NCBI RefSeq assembly: GCF_003129565.1 | Contig: NZ_QETF01000004.1 | Coordinates: forward strand, 62,001 to 126,000 | DNA: 64,000 nt | DNA from: Salibaculum griseiflavum | GTDB taxonomy: Bacteria; Pseudomonadota; Alphaproteobacteria; Rhodobacterales; Rhodobacteraceae | Direction of reading: 5' to 3' | Part shown: piece after piece, positions 8,810-17,449 of the stretch | Layout: every line of letters begins with the position of its first letter | Numbering within the stretch: the stretch's first letter is position 1 | Position numbers and translations under genes: made by a program | Notes under the pieces: generated by a model | Databases searched by the model: none | The model's input: only the letters and a program-made list of their open reading frames with translations | Told to the model about the DNA's origin: nothing

Positions 8810-9805
8810 CTACTCCGCCGCCTGCGTCCGGGGGCGAACCTGCAACAGCCTGTCCGACCGGATGTCCACCGGTTCGGGGTCCATTACATGCCCCAGGAAA
8901 TGCCCGTCCTCGCCGCGGTCGGCGAAACCCATGATCATCAATTGCCCGTTATCCTCGACGATCCGTGCCGCGTAGCGCCGGCACGGGTTGGCCCCGTCCA
9001 GAAACGGGCCGGGCGCGATGCGCCATGGCCCGCGCGGGCCATCCCCGATCAGGTAGTGGTTTCCGGTGACCGGACCGCCCGGCGTCTGTTCGGCCTGTTC
9101 CTTGGAGAAGTGCTCGGCCGCGGTGCAGAACAGGCAATACCAGCTGCCGCCCGCCTCGAAGACCTGCGGCACCTCCAGTTGCCCATATCCGCCCGCGAAG
9201 ACCGGCGGTTGCAGGGTCCAGGTCATCAGGTCGGGCGAGGTCGCGAAACCGATCGCTCCGCCGGCATTGGGCTCGCGCACATCCGGCACCCGTGCGGTGA
9301 AGAACATCAGGTATCCGTCGCCTTCGGGGTCGGGCATGACCCAGGGGTCGCGCATGGCCCGGTCATGCCAGTGACCCTCGGCAAAGTCCGCCTCGTAGAA
9401 TTTCGCGTTTGGCCCCACCAGGTCAAGGCAAAGGCCATCGCCGACCCGCTCCCAGCTGTGCAGGTCGGTCGAAGTCGCGTGGCCCAGGCGTTGGTAAAGC
9501 CCCTCTTCGGATTGGCGGCTGCCGGTGTAGAACAGGTGCCAGATCCCATCTGGCCCTTGCAGCACCGACCCGGTCCAGGTGGTGAAATCGTCCCAGGCTG
9601 GTCCTTCGGCCGGGGCAAGCGAGGTGCCCAGATGTGTCCAGTTCACCAAATCATCACTGACCGCATGGCCTTGGCTGACGTTGAAATGGCGCAGTTCTGG
9701 ATTGATCAGGGATTTGTCTGCCTTGAGAAACCAGGCATGCCAGCGTTCCCCGTCATGGGCATACCAGCTGTCCCAGATCCATTGGTCGGGAAGTGCGAGA
9801 ACCAT
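8810..9805 (-). CDS. Intracellular glycoside hydrolase, GH32/GH68-like (clan J) beta-fructosidase candidate
   Basis: A 331-residue five-bladed beta-propeller enzyme without a signal peptide, so it probably cleaves the imported sugar in the cytoplasm. Clan-J landmarks are present in the right order: WIWDSWY with the candidate nucleophile Asp12, RDPW at about 152-155, and the candidate acid/base Glu211 in EVPQVF. WDSW and E-x-PQV resemble GH68 more than the WMNDPNG of GH32. AAAGGA precedes the ATG at 9805. Its place between the permease and ATPase genes of a sugar ABC operon suggests the transported sugar is a beta-fructoside such as sucrose. A GH43-type specificity cannot be excluded. Confidence 0.72.
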   Translation of the reverse strand: MVLALPDQWIWDSWYAHDGERWHAWFLKADKSLINPELRHFNVSQGHAVSDDLVNWTHLGTSLAPAEGPAWDDFTTWTGSVLQGPDGIWHLFYTGSRQSEEGLYQRLGHATSTDLHSWERVGDGLCLDLVGPNAKFYEADFAEGHWHDRAMRDPWVMPDPEGDGYLMFFTARVPDVREPNAGGAIGFATSPDLMTWTLQPPVFAGGYGQLEVPQVFEAGGSWYCLFCTAAEHFSKEQAEQTPGGPVTGNHYLIGDGPRGPWRIAPGPFLDGANPCRRYAARIVEDNGQLMIMGFADRGEDGHFLGHVMDPEPVDIRSDRLLQVRPRTQAAE

Positions 9806-9811
9806 CGGTGA

Positions 9812-10690
9812 TTATCCTTTCACGCCGGTCGAGGCGATTGATGCGATGAAGGCCCGCTGGAGGACCAGGTAGAAGGCGAGCACCGGCACCGTGATCAGCG
9901 TCAGGTAGGCCATGACCTCGCCCCATGCGATGTTGAGTTGGAAGAAGTATTGCAGCCCCACCATGACCGGCCGGTAGCTTTCCTGCTGCACCACGATCAG
10001 CGGCCAGAGATATTGGTTGTACATGACCAGAAACTTGAGGATCGCCGCCGTGGCCAGTACCGGGCCGGCCAGCGGCATGACCACCTTGTAGTAGATCTGG
10101 AACCAGCTGGCGCCCTCGACCCGTGCCGCCTCGATCAACTCCCGCGGCAGGTCCTTGAAATACTGGACGAAGAGGAAAATCGTCAGGCCATCGGCGATCC
10201 AGGGGATGATCTGCACCCGGTAACTGTTGAGCCAGCCCCATTCCAACCCTTCGAAACCGATCCACGGCAGCTTGCTGACCAGAAGCAGAAGCGGGATCGC
10301 GATGGTCTCGAACGGGATGATGAGCGTTGCCAGAATGATCGACAGGATCAGCCCGCGACCCCTCCATTCAAGATAGGTAAAGGAAAACGCCGCGAGCGAG
10401 CAGATCGCGAGGCTGAGCAGGACCGTTGTTCCGGTCACGAGCACCGAGTTGAACACGAACAGCCCGACCGGCGCGCGCTCGAACGCCTCGCGGTAGTTCT
10501 CCAGGCTCAGGTCGCCCACCGGCAGGAAGGCCCGCAGGCTGCTGGTGTCCGCCAGCAATTGCTGGTCGGGCTTGAGGCTGGACATGCCCATGAAGAGCAG
10601 CGGAAAGATGAAGATGATCGCGATCAGGGTCAGAACCGCATAGCGCACGACCAGCCGCAGACCGCGATTGTCGGGAGTGATGACGGCCAT
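9812..10690 (-). CDS. Carbohydrate ABC transporter permease (MalG type)
   Basis: An inner-membrane permease of 292 residues with about six hydrophobic segments. The family's cytoplasmic EAA loop reads ELIEAARVEGASWFQIYYKV near residue 185 and contacts the ATPase. The first membrane segment lies near residues 10-35. It starts one base after the stop of the partner permease and is followed 6 nt later by the glycosidase gene, so it is a member of the same operon. Confidence 0.92.
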   Translation of the reverse strand: MAVITPDNRGLRLVVRYAVLTLIAIIFIFPLLFMGMSSLKPDQQLLADTSSLRAFLPVGDLSLENYREAFERAPVGLFVFNSVLVTGTTVLLSLAICSLAAFSFTYLEWRGRGLILSIILATLIIPFETIAIPLLLLVSKLPWIGFEGLEWGWLNSYRVQIIPWIADGLTIFLFVQYFKDLPRELIEAARVEGASWFQIYYKVVMPLAGPVLATAAILKFLVMYNQYLWPLIVVQQESYRPVMVGLQYFFQLNIAWGEVMAYLTLITVPVLAFYLVLQRAFIASIASTGVKG

Positions 10691-10691
10691 G

Positions 10692-11759
10692 TTATTTCTC
10701 CCTCGTCAGCCAGCGCTGGATCAGACTGATCGTCAGCACCAGAAGGAACAGGATCACCGAGATAGTCGAGCCGCCCGAGATGTCCTGCTTTCCATAGCCC
10801 CGTTCGACCGCCTGGAAGACGACCGTCTGCGTGCTGTCCAGCGGTCCGCCATTGGTCATCACGTCGATTTGCGCAAAGAGCGCGAAGGCCTGCATGGTGA
10901 TCACGATCAGGACCAGGACGGCGGTGTTGCGCAGCCCCGGCCAGGTGACATAGCGGAAGGTCTGCCACTTCGACGCCCCTTCGATTTCAGCCGCCTCGTA
11001 GAGCGTTGGGCTGATCGTCTGCAGGCCGGAGAGCCAGATCACCATATGAAAGCCCACAGCCTGCCAGATGGACATGGCCATGATGGACCCCAGCGCGGTG
11101 TCGGGGTTGCCCAGCCAGTCCACCGGTTGCCAGCCGCCGAAGGTGATCGCTGACAGCAGGTTGTTCAGCAGCCCGTCATTGCCGTCATAGATGAACCGCC
11201 ACAGCAGCGAGACGACGACGATGGAAACGACCACGGGCATGAAATAGATCGCCCGGTAGATATTGATGCCCCTGAGCTTCTGGTTGATCAGCAGCGCAAG
11301 GATCAGCGCCAGCCCACCCTGAACGGGGGCCACCACCAGAACGAACATGAGCGTGTTCACCAGCGCTTTCATGAAGACCACGTCGCTTGCGATGACCACC
11401 CGGGCGGTTTCGGCGGATTGCCAACGGAACCATTCGCGCATGCCGCGATATTGCGGAAAGTCGTCGGACCGGGTGATCGTCCTCACACGAGGATATTCGA
11501 TTTCGCCATCCTCATCGCGGATGACCGCACCGCTGTCATCGCGTTCGGGTTCGAGCGTGATCACGGACAGGCTCAGCAGGTCGCGGTAATTCTCGAAGCC
11601 CACGTATTCCGTCGGGTTCGGCGAAATCAGCCGCTGGTTCGTCAGCGACAGGCCAAAGGCAAAGAAGAAAGGCACGATGATGAAAAGCGCGATCAAGCCA
11701 AAGCCCGGCAATGCAAAGGCCCAGCCGGCCCCCGTGGACCGGGTCAGTTTCGACGCCAT
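10692..11759 (-). CDS. Carbohydrate ABC transporter permease (MalF type)
   Basis: The inner-membrane partner of the MalG-type permease. It has 355 residues, an N-terminal membrane segment near 15-38, a long polar periplasmic insertion (about 60-115, rich in Asp/Glu/Arg), and then further membrane segments. The EAA loop reads YEAAEIEGASKWQTFRYVTW near residue 250. The gene lies 75 nt downstream of the solute-binding protein gene, with a strong hairpin in the gap. Confidence 0.92.
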   Translation of the reverse strand: MASKLTRSTGAGWAFALPGFGLIALFIIVPFFFAFGLSLTNQRLISPNPTEYVGFENYRDLLSLSVITLEPERDDSGAVIRDEDGEIEYPRVRTITRSDDFPQYRGMREWFRWQSAETARVVIASDVVFMKALVNTLMFVLVVAPVQGGLALILALLINQKLRGINIYRAIYFMPVVVSIVVVSLLWRFIYDGNDGLLNNLLSAITFGGWQPVDWLGNPDTALGSIMAMSIWQAVGFHMVIWLSGLQTISPTLYEAAEIEGASKWQTFRYVTWPGLRNTAVLVLIVITMQAFALFAQIDVMTNGGPLDSTQTVVFQAVERGYGKQDISGGSTISVILFLLVLTISLIQRWLTREK

Positions 11760-11798
11760 GGTCGTTCTCCGTCGTCGTGTCGCATGGGCAAGGGGACC

Positions 11799-11823
11799 GC
11801 GCCCCGGAAATCCTCCGGGGCGC
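11799..11823 (-). other. Hairpin between solute-binding protein and permease genes
   Basis: A perfect 10-bp stem (GCGCCCCGGA / TCCGGGGCGC) with a 5-nt loop lies between the solute-binding protein stop (11835) and the first permease start (11759). No T-run follows on the minus strand, so it looks like an mRNA stabiliser or partial attenuator. Such an element would let the binding protein be made in excess over the membrane subunits, as known for malE-malF arrangements. The effect on expression is inference. Confidence 0.6.
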
Positions 11824-11834
11824 GGATCTCTGCG

Positions 11835-13094
11835 TTAGTGGCCGTAACCGCTATTGGCCTCGATATCGGCGTCGATCTCGTCGACGGCGGCATCAAGGGT
11901 ATCGGCCACATCCGCGCCGTTGGCGATATCGGCCATCGCCTTCTCGAAGACCTTGGCGGCAACCACGTAGCCGGGCGAAACCGGGCGCACCAGCGCCTGG
12001 CCCTCGGACAGGCCGAAGAACGGCTCCAACGCACCGCCGGGGGCGTAGTTCTCGGTCATTGCTGCGGCTTCCTCGGTTGCCGGAATCAGGCCGATACCAT
12101 CCGAGAATGCAGCCAGGTATTTGTCCTGAAGCGCAAATTCGACGAACTCCGCGACGCCATCAGGATGTTCACAAGTGCCTGAGGCTCCGAATTGCCACGA
12201 CCCGGCGCCGATGGTCGGGCCGTTGCCAAAGTCGGGCGCCGGCAGGAACACCACGTCATCGACGCCGCCTTCAAGCGTTGCGACAGCGGCCCAGTTGCCG
12301 TTCCAGCTGAACGCATACTTGCCTTCGATGAAACCGTTGTCGCGGTCGGCGGGGTCCTGGCTGGTGCCGGGCGCGTAGCCCTCGGTGAAGAGGCTCTGCC
12401 ACCATTCCCCGAATTCCATCGCGGCCTCACCGTTCAACGCACCTTCGGCGGTCTGGTAGGTGGAGCGGTCAACGATGTCGCCGCCAAAGCTTTGCAGGAA
12501 GGGCGAGAAGGCATAGGGATACCATTCCCCGGTCCAGGCCATGCCCGGATCGAAGGCGTATTCGAACTCGCCCGAGGCCTTGGCCGCTTCGAGCGCAGCC
12601 ATGAATTCCTCGCCCGTCCAGGGGTTGTCCAGGGTCGGCGTGCGCAGGCCCAGCGCGTCCAGCGTGGCCTGACGGGTGTAAAGCGCCACGGCCGCATCCC
12701 ACAGGCCGACCGAGTAGATCTCGCCATCCCAGCGACCGACGGTCGAGTCCAGATGCCCGGCAATTGCCTCTTCCGAGATCGGCAGTGGCTGCATGTAGCC
12801 CGACCAGGCCCAGTTGGGCATGACAGGGCCATCCACGTCGAGGATGCAAGGCAGGTTGCCCGACAGCGCACCGGCCACGACGGAATCGTTGTAGCTGCCC
12901 TGCGGGAAGCTTTCGACGCTGACGGTCCAGTCGGATTGCGCGGCGTTGAAATCCTCGATGATGCCACCCAGGATGTTGCTTTCCACCTCGTTACCTGCAC
13001 CGTGATACCACATCGACAATTCGGTCTGGGCCATGGCCCCGGTTGCGATCAGCGTGGAGCTGGCAAGAAGGCCAGCTTTCGTCAGTCGTTTCAT
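11835..13094 (-). CDS. Carbohydrate ABC transporter substrate-binding protein
   Basis: A periplasmic sugar receptor of 419 residues. A signal peptide (MKRLTKAGLLASSTLIATGAMAQ) ends near residue 23, followed by ELSMWYHG, the usual first strand of extracellular solute-binding family 1. The ATG at 13094 has GGGAGGAAG eight bases upstream. A longer in-frame start at 13163 would place a polar stretch before the signal peptide and is rejected. The start overlaps the LacI regulator stop by 4 nt (ATGA), so regulator and receptor are translationally coupled. The ligand is unknown; the operon's glycosidase points to a beta-fructoside or similar sugar. Confidence 0.92.
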   Translation of the reverse strand: MKRLTKAGLLASSTLIATGAMAQTELSMWYHGAGNEVESNILGGIIEDFNAAQSDWTVSVESFPQGSYNDSVVAGALSGNLPCILDVDGPVMPNWAWSGYMQPLPISEEAIAGHLDSTVGRWDGEIYSVGLWDAAVALYTRQATLDALGLRTPTLDNPWTGEEFMAALEAAKASGEFEYAFDPGMAWTGEWYPYAFSPFLQSFGGDIVDRSTYQTAEGALNGEAAMEFGEWWQSLFTEGYAPGTSQDPADRDNGFIEGKYAFSWNGNWAAVATLEGGVDDVVFLPAPDFGNGPTIGAGSWQFGASGTCEHPDGVAEFVEFALQDKYLAAFSDGIGLIPATEEAAAMTENYAPGGALEPFFGLSEGQALVRPVSPGYVVAAKVFEKAMADIANGADVADTLDAAVDEIDADIEANSGYGH

Positions 13095-14182
13095 GTCTTC
13101 TTCCTCCCAATTGGTGTGACATTCGTGTTCGGTTTGACGAGCGGCACGACACTGTCGCGCCAACAGACGGGACCGCTGACAAGCTGCGGCTCCGAGGGGG
13201 CTTGGCCCTCTTCCCGGATCAGGGACATGAGAAGCTGGGCCGCCCGCACCCCCATTGCCGCGTAAGGCAATTCGACCGTGGTCAGGGGCGGGTAGAGCGT
13301 TTCGGCGAGCGTGCGGTAATTGTCATAGCCCGCAATCGAAATATCCCCAGGCAGGTTCAAACCGCGTGACCGCAGGATGCCGTAGGCGCGCATCGCCATC
13401 CGGTCATTGCCCATGCACAGCAAGGTCGGTGGGTTTTCCAGCCCGAGCATGCGGTCGATCGCGTCCCAAAGCAGCTGTGTCTCGACTTCGGGGTCGGGTT
13501 CTGCCATGTCGGCCTCGATCACCAAGGCCGGGTCGTAGGCGATCCCGGCGTCGGCCAGGGCACGGGCATAGCCCGCCGTGCGCAGCCGCGTGGCGTCGAG
13601 CGCATTGGCCAACGTGAGGTAGCCGATACGGCGATGCCCTTTGGTGATCGCCTCCGAGACAAGGGCGTATTGCCCTTTTTCATCATGTGGCAAGACGCAG
13701 GGCGTGCCCTGTTCGTCATAGCCGTTGGCGATAACCACCTTGCCGATGCCGGGCGTGTCGGGCAGGTCAACCTTCTTGTGGTAGTCCGCCACGTAGATCA
13801 GTCCCTCGACCCGGTGTTCGGCGAAGGTCCGCATCAATTGCGGCACCCGATCAAGGCGGCCACCGGTATCCGAGATCATCAGCGTCATGTTCAGCGGCTC
13901 GATGGCGCGCTGAATACCCTGCACGATGAACAGTTCCGGCAGGCCGGACAGCTCGACATTGGAGGGTGTGCTGGAAATCGCCCCCGTGATTAGACCGACC
14001 AGTCCGGATCGGTTCGATCGCATGGCACGCGCGGCGTTGGACGGGACATAGCCGAGTTTCGACATGGCCTTTTCGACCTTGTCGCGGGTGCGTTGCCCGA
14101 CAGGCCCATCACCATTCAGCACCCGGCTGACCGTCTTGGGCGAAACCCCCGCCGAGCGGGCGACATCATAGATCGTGGCCAT
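13091..14182 (-). CDS. LacI-family transcriptional regulator of the sugar ABC operon
   Basis: A 363-residue regulator. The N-terminal LacI helix-turn-helix is TIYDVARSAGVSPKTVSRVL (residues 3-22), followed by the hinge region (PSNAARAMRSNRSGLVGLITG) and a periplasmic-binding-protein-like sensor domain to the C-terminus. It is the first gene of the operon and overlaps the binding-protein start, so it probably represses its own operon and is relieved by a sugar effector. Two exact tandem 14-bp palindromes lie 38-65 bp upstream of its start, which fits autoregulation. Confidence 0.92.
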   Translation of the reverse strand: MATIYDVARSAGVSPKTVSRVLNGDGPVGQRTRDKVEKAMSKLGYVPSNAARAMRSNRSGLVGLITGAISSTPSNVELSGLPELFIVQGIQRAIEPLNMTLMISDTGGRLDRVPQLMRTFAEHRVEGLIYVADYHKKVDLPDTPGIGKVVIANGYDEQGTPCVLPHDEKGQYALVSEAITKGHRRIGYLTLANALDATRLRTAGYARALADAGIAYDPALVIEADMAEPDPEVETQLLWDAIDRMLGLENPPTLLCMGNDRMAMRAYGILRSRGLNLPGDISIAGYDNYRTLAETLYPPLTTVELPYAAMGVRAAQLLMSLIREEGQAPSEPQLVSGPVCWRDSVVPLVKPNTNVTPIGRKKT

Positions 14183-14219
14183 CGAATCCTCCCAGCACGG
14201 ATGTCAGCGATTCGCTCTG

Positions 14220-14233
14220 TGACATCGGTGTCA
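14220..14233. promoter_or_regulatory. LacI-type operator, copy 1
   Basis: TGACATCGGTGTCA, an inverted repeat with TGACA/TGTCA arms around a central CG-type core, as is usual for LacI-family operators. It is immediately followed by an identical copy. Placed 38-51 bp before the lacI-type start at 14182. Confidence 0.7.
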
Positions 14234-14247
14234 TGACATCGGTGTCA
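14234..14247. promoter_or_regulatory. LacI-type operator, copy 2
   Basis: The second exact copy of TGACATCGGTGTCA, abutting the first, so the two centres are 14 bp apart. Side-by-side identical operators could bind two dimers or present overlapping registers. The binding protein is inferred to be the LacI-type regulator at 13091-14182. Confidence 0.7.
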
Positions 14248-14453
14248 CAAGGTGCGGAGCTTTGCAACAGGTTCTTGGCTTCTGGTGCTCGCAAGTCGGT
14301 GACGATGCGGGCCTCTACCAAGGGCGCGAAAACACATACCCGCATCATGGTTCGGACGATACTGTCTGTGCCGTCTACGTCATCACATCCGACAGAACGA
14401 CAGGCTTTGACCGCGCCAAACGCGGCCTTGCATAGGATTTTTCTTGGGGGATT

Positions 14454-14529
<76 letters not shown>

Positions 14530-14625
14530 ATCCTGGTGTCGCCCAGGGGCGACGACGTGCTCTCTAAGCACGGGCGCGGGCGAGATCAAGCGAAAAATCC
14601 CGCCCTGCCGAAAATCATTCGACGA

Positions 14626-14955
14626 TCAGCTGTCGTCGTCCGGTGCGGCCACGTCGGCCAGGTCGTCCAGCGACACGTCATCGCTGTCATCGTCGTCTTC
14701 GAGAACGTCATCGCCCAGGTCGACATCGGACTCGTCGTCATCGTCTTCAAGGACGATTTCTTCGTCGTCGGACGATTCCTTGAGCTTCTTGGTCTGGGCG
14801 TCCTCGGCGTCGGCAACCATGGTGCGGGTCTTTCCGGTCTCCACCTCGACGATCTCGCCCGTGTAGGGGCTGACGATCGGATCGGCGTTCAGGTCATAGA
14901 ACCGCTTGCCGGTGGTCGGGCAAACCCGCTTGGTTCCCCATTCTTCCTTGGGCAT
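14626..14955 (-). CDS. TIGR02300 family (FYDLN acid domain) protein
   Basis: A 109-residue protein of unknown function that is conserved in alphaproteobacteria. It begins MPKEEWGTKRVCPTTGKRFYDLN, containing the family's FYDLN signature, and ends with a highly acidic tail of Asp/Glu from about residue 60. The N-terminal KRVC...KRFYD part resembles a small zinc-ribbon-like fold, but only one Cys is present. The ATG at 14955 is preceded by AAGGAAG; a longer frame upstream is rejected. It follows tRNA-Ala and is divergent from the metallopeptidase gene. Confidence 0.85.
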   Translation of the reverse strand: MPKEEWGTKRVCPTTGKRFYDLNADPIVSPYTGEIVEVETGKTRTMVADAEDAQTKKLKESSDDEEIVLEDDDDESDVDLGDDVLEDDDDSDDVSLDDLADVAAPDDDS

Positions 14956-15066
14956 CGTTTCTTCCTTTGTGCAAACTGACAGCACTTGGCGTGATCGCCG
15001 CCACCTGCCATAAGCGTGGGGGCGTGTCAAAGGCTAAGACACGCGGGAAATTCATGAAGGGCGGAT

Positions 15067-15756
15067 ATGGGCCGTCTTGTCCTTGAAGGCAACCCCCCGG
15101 TCGAGGTGAATATCCGCCGCAGCGCGCGGGCGCGGAGGCTGAGCTTGCGCGTCTCCCGCCTGGATGGAACGGCCACGCTGACCTTGCCGCGCCGGGTGCC
15201 TGAACGCGAGGGCCTGGCCTTCGTGCAGGACAGGGCCGACTGGCTGCGCCGGCAATTGGCGGACCTGGCGCCCGAGGTCAGGCCCGGTTTTGGGCAGTCG
15301 CTTCCTTTTCGCGGCCGGCCGGTGCTGCTGGAGCCCACGTCGGAGCGGCGGGTGCGGCTGGACGGGGACCGATTGCTGGCCCCGGCCGATCCCGAGCGAC
15401 TGGCGCCGCGGCTGGTTGCCTTTTTCAAGACACAGGCCCGCGATGCCCTGGCCGAGGCCAGCGATCGTCACGCGGCCCGGCTGGGGCGGGGCTATGGCCG
15501 GATCACGCTGCGCGATACGCGGTCGCGGTGGGGGTCCTGTTCGGCGCGTGGTGACTTGATGTATTCATGGCGACTTATCATGGCGCCGCCCGAGGTGCTG
15601 GATTACGTGGCCGCCCACGAGGTCGCCCACCTGCAGCAGATGGACCATTCGCCAGCGTTCTGGGAGATCGTCGAGCGCTTGTTCCCCGACCATGCGCCGG
15701 CCCGGCGCTGGTTGCGCACCGAGGGCACGGCCTTGCACCGAATCCGTTTCGATTGA
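15067..15756 (+). CDS. YgjP-like (DUF45) metallopeptidase domain protein
   Basis: A 229-residue soluble protein of the M48-related YgjP/WLM group. The zinc motif HEVAHLQQMDHS lies near residue 182 and is preceded by the family's WGSCSARG and LMYSWRLIMAP blocks. The substrate is unknown, as for most of the family. The N-terminal half (NPPVEVNIRRSARARRLSLRVS) is the characteristic beta-rich region. It stands alone, divergent from the TIGR02300 gene and upstream of the GntR regulator. Confidence 0.85.
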   Translation: MGRLVLEGNPPVEVNIRRSARARRLSLRVSRLDGTATLTLPRRVPEREGLAFVQDRADWLRRQLADLAPEVRPGFGQSLPFRGRPVLLEPTSERRVRLDGDRLLAPADPERLAPRLVAFFKTQARDALAEASDRHAARLGRGYGRITLRDTRSRWGSCSARGDLMYSWRLIMAPPEVLDYVAAHEVAHLQQMDHSPAFWEIVERLFPDHAPARRWLRTEGTALHRIRFD

Positions 15757-15781
15757 CGGCATGGATTGACGGCTGCGGAAT

Positions 15782-15793
15782 TTGTGATCACAA
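15782..15793. promoter_or_regulatory. Palindromic operator candidate before the GntR/FCD gene
   Basis: TTGTGATCACAA, a perfect 12-bp palindrome ending six bases before the ATG at 15800. Binding here would block transcription or initiation of the regulator gene. The same core GTGATCAC occurs as pairs upstream of sucC and sdhC in this window, which suggests the GntR/FCD protein binds all of these sites. Confidence 0.6.
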
Positions 15794-15799
15794 GACCGC

Positions 15800-16450
15800 A
15801 TGCTCATTCATTCCAAGACCACGGAACCGACCGGCGCGGCCCATGATCGCGTCTATCGAACGTTGCGCCTGCGCATCCTGCATGGCGAGATGCATCCCGG
15901 CCAGCAGCTGACCCTGCGCGGCATTGGCAAGGAATTCGGCGTCTCGATGACCCCGGCACGCGAGGCGGTCCGGCGATTGGTGGCGGAAGGGGCGTTGTCG
16001 CTGTCTTCGTCCGGGCGTGTGTCGACGCCGGAATTGTCCAACGAACGGATCGAGGAACTGGCCGCCCTTCGGGCCCTGCTGGAACCGGAACTGGCCAGCC
16101 GGGCGCTGCCGCGCGCCCACCTTGCGCTGATCGAAAGGCTGGAGGAGATCAACGGCCGGGTGCGGCAGGTGATCGCGCGGCATGACGCCAGCGGCTATAT
16201 CCGGCTGAACCTGGAATTCCACCGCACGCTCTACCTGCGTGCCCAGGCTCCGGCGATGCTGGCGATCGCGGAAACCGTCTGGCTTCAGCTGGGGCCGACC
16301 ATGTCCAAGCTCTATGGCAAGCTGCGCCGGACGGAACCCCCGTATAACCACAAGTTGATCCTCGCCGCGCTCAAGGCGGGCGACGAACCAGGCCTGCGTC
16401 TGGCCGTGCGCAGCGACGCCACGCAGGGCCTTCGGATGCTCAAGGTCTGA
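15800..16450 (+). CDS. GntR-family (FCD/FadR-type) transcriptional regulator, candidate TCA-cycle regulator
   Basis: A 216-residue regulator. The winged helix-turn-helix covers about 15-78 (LRGIGKEFGVSMTPAREAVRRL) and the FCD effector domain about 85-210. FCD domains usually bind metal through an Asp/Asn and three His. Here N137 and H141 (NLEFH) and H184 (NHKLI) are visible, but the third His position reads RSDATQG, so the site may be altered. There is no clear ribosome binding site. A perfect palindrome sits just before the start, and the same core recurs before sucC and sdhC. It ends against the convergent TerB-like gene. Confidence 0.88.
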   Translation: MLIHSKTTEPTGAAHDRVYRTLRLRILHGEMHPGQQLTLRGIGKEFGVSMTPAREAVRRLVAEGALSLSSSGRVSTPELSNERIEELAALRALLEPELASRALPRAHLALIERLEEINGRVRQVIARHDASGYIRLNLEFHRTLYLRAQAPAMLAIAETVWLQLGPTMSKLYGKLRRTEPPYNHKLILAALKAGDEPGLRLAVRSDATQGLRMLKV

Positions 16451-17299
16451 TCAGGCGGGGGTGGATTCCCGCAGCGTGGCGGAAATCCGGGTCAGCGCCT
16501 CGCGGAATTCAGTTCCGCCGATGCGCAGCCGGTTCGCGATCTGGCTGACCAGCTGGTATTCGGTGGGGTGGATCTGGCCATCGGCCACCGCGACATGCAG
16601 AGCCGATTCCATCACGATCCGGCGTTCCGCATCGCTCAGCCCTTCGCCCAGGGCGTCGATATCGCCAATATGGTTTTGAACCTGGTAGATCATGTCGCGC
16701 ACCCGGTCCCGAGGATAGTCGCGCCCGGTCAGGCGGGCCAGGACCCCGGCGATGTGGCTGACCTCGCGTTCATCCACGTCCCCATCGGAAATCGCCACAT
16801 GGGCCATGGCGGCGAGAGCGTTGATGGCCAGGGTGTCCGAAACCCTGGACTTGCGACGGCGAGGCTTGCGGCCATGAATAACCCACGCCAGCAGCGCGAA
16901 CAGCCCCGCGACGGCCAGCAGGAGCGGCCCGGCATGGCCGACAACCATATCCCTGGGGGACAGGCGTGGATCGACCGGCAGATCGGCAGGGAACGCACCA
17001 ATGGACTGGCCGCGCGCGAACATCTCCGGCGTCAGCGGGCGATAGGACGTGCCCGTGCAATCCTCCTCGGACATCGCGTAGGACGTGACCGTGGTGTAGA
17101 CGGGGATGAAGGCCACGGCCATTGTCTCGACCAGGTGGCACAGGGCAAAAGTGCCGCCGGTGGCGGTCGGCACATCGGTTCTTGCCACGAAGACAAGGCC
17201 GTCGCCCCAACTGCCGGCACCACGCGCGGCCTGGGCCGGGCCGGACAGGCTCAGTGTGAAGGCGAGGGCGAGGGGCAGCAAGAAAAGCCACTTTCTCAT
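16451..17299 (-). CDS. Exported membrane protein with TerB-like domain
   Basis: A 282-residue protein. The signal peptide is near 1-24 (FLLPLALAFTLSLSGPAQA), followed by an extracytoplasmic part with three Cys (to about 120). One membrane segment lies near 123-142 (GPLLLAVAGLFALLAWVIHG), then a basic stop-transfer patch GRKPRRRKSR, and a cytoplasmic TerB/DjlA-like helical domain near 150-275. The two acidic motifs ISDGDVDEREV and VADGQIHPTEY are the paired motifs of that fold. The function is unknown; TerB-type domains are often linked to membrane stress responses. It is a single gene, convergent with the GntR regulator. Confidence 0.7.
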   Translation of the reverse strand: MRKWLFLLPLALAFTLSLSGPAQAARGAGSWGDGLVFVARTDVPTATGGTFALCHLVETMAVAFIPVYTTVTSYAMSEEDCTGTSYRPLTPEMFARGQSIGAFPADLPVDPRLSPRDMVVGHAGPLLLAVAGLFALLAWVIHGRKPRRRKSRVSDTLAINALAAMAHVAISDGDVDEREVSHIAGVLARLTGRDYPRDRVRDMIYQVQNHIGDIDALGEGLSDAERRIVMESALHVAVADGQIHPTEYQLVSQIANRLRIGGTEFREALTRISATLRESTPA

Positions 17300-17390
17300 C
17301 GGAAATGTCCTGGTTGCGATTTCTCAACCATAGGTTTTTCCAAGAACGGGGCAGGTTTTGGGCCGCACCGGGGCGATTTGCGGCCCAGAC

Positions 17391-17427
17391 CAAAAACAAG
17401 GGCCCCGGCGCAATGCGGGGCCCTCGT
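17391..17427 (-). terminator. Rho-independent terminator of the odh-lpd operon
   Basis: An 8-bp stem (GGGCCCCG / CGGGGCCC) with an 8-nt loop, followed on the minus strand by TTGTTTTTGG. It lies 23 nt after the lpd stop (17450) and is the only clear terminator between odhA and this point. Confidence 0.75.
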
Positions 17428-17449
17428 GGCGTCCATCGCTGGGGACGGA

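Noticed and set aside
14166-14348. Short minus-strand frame upstream of the LacI gene
   Set aside because: It covers the tandem operators and promoter region and has no ribosome binding site or recognisable sequence.
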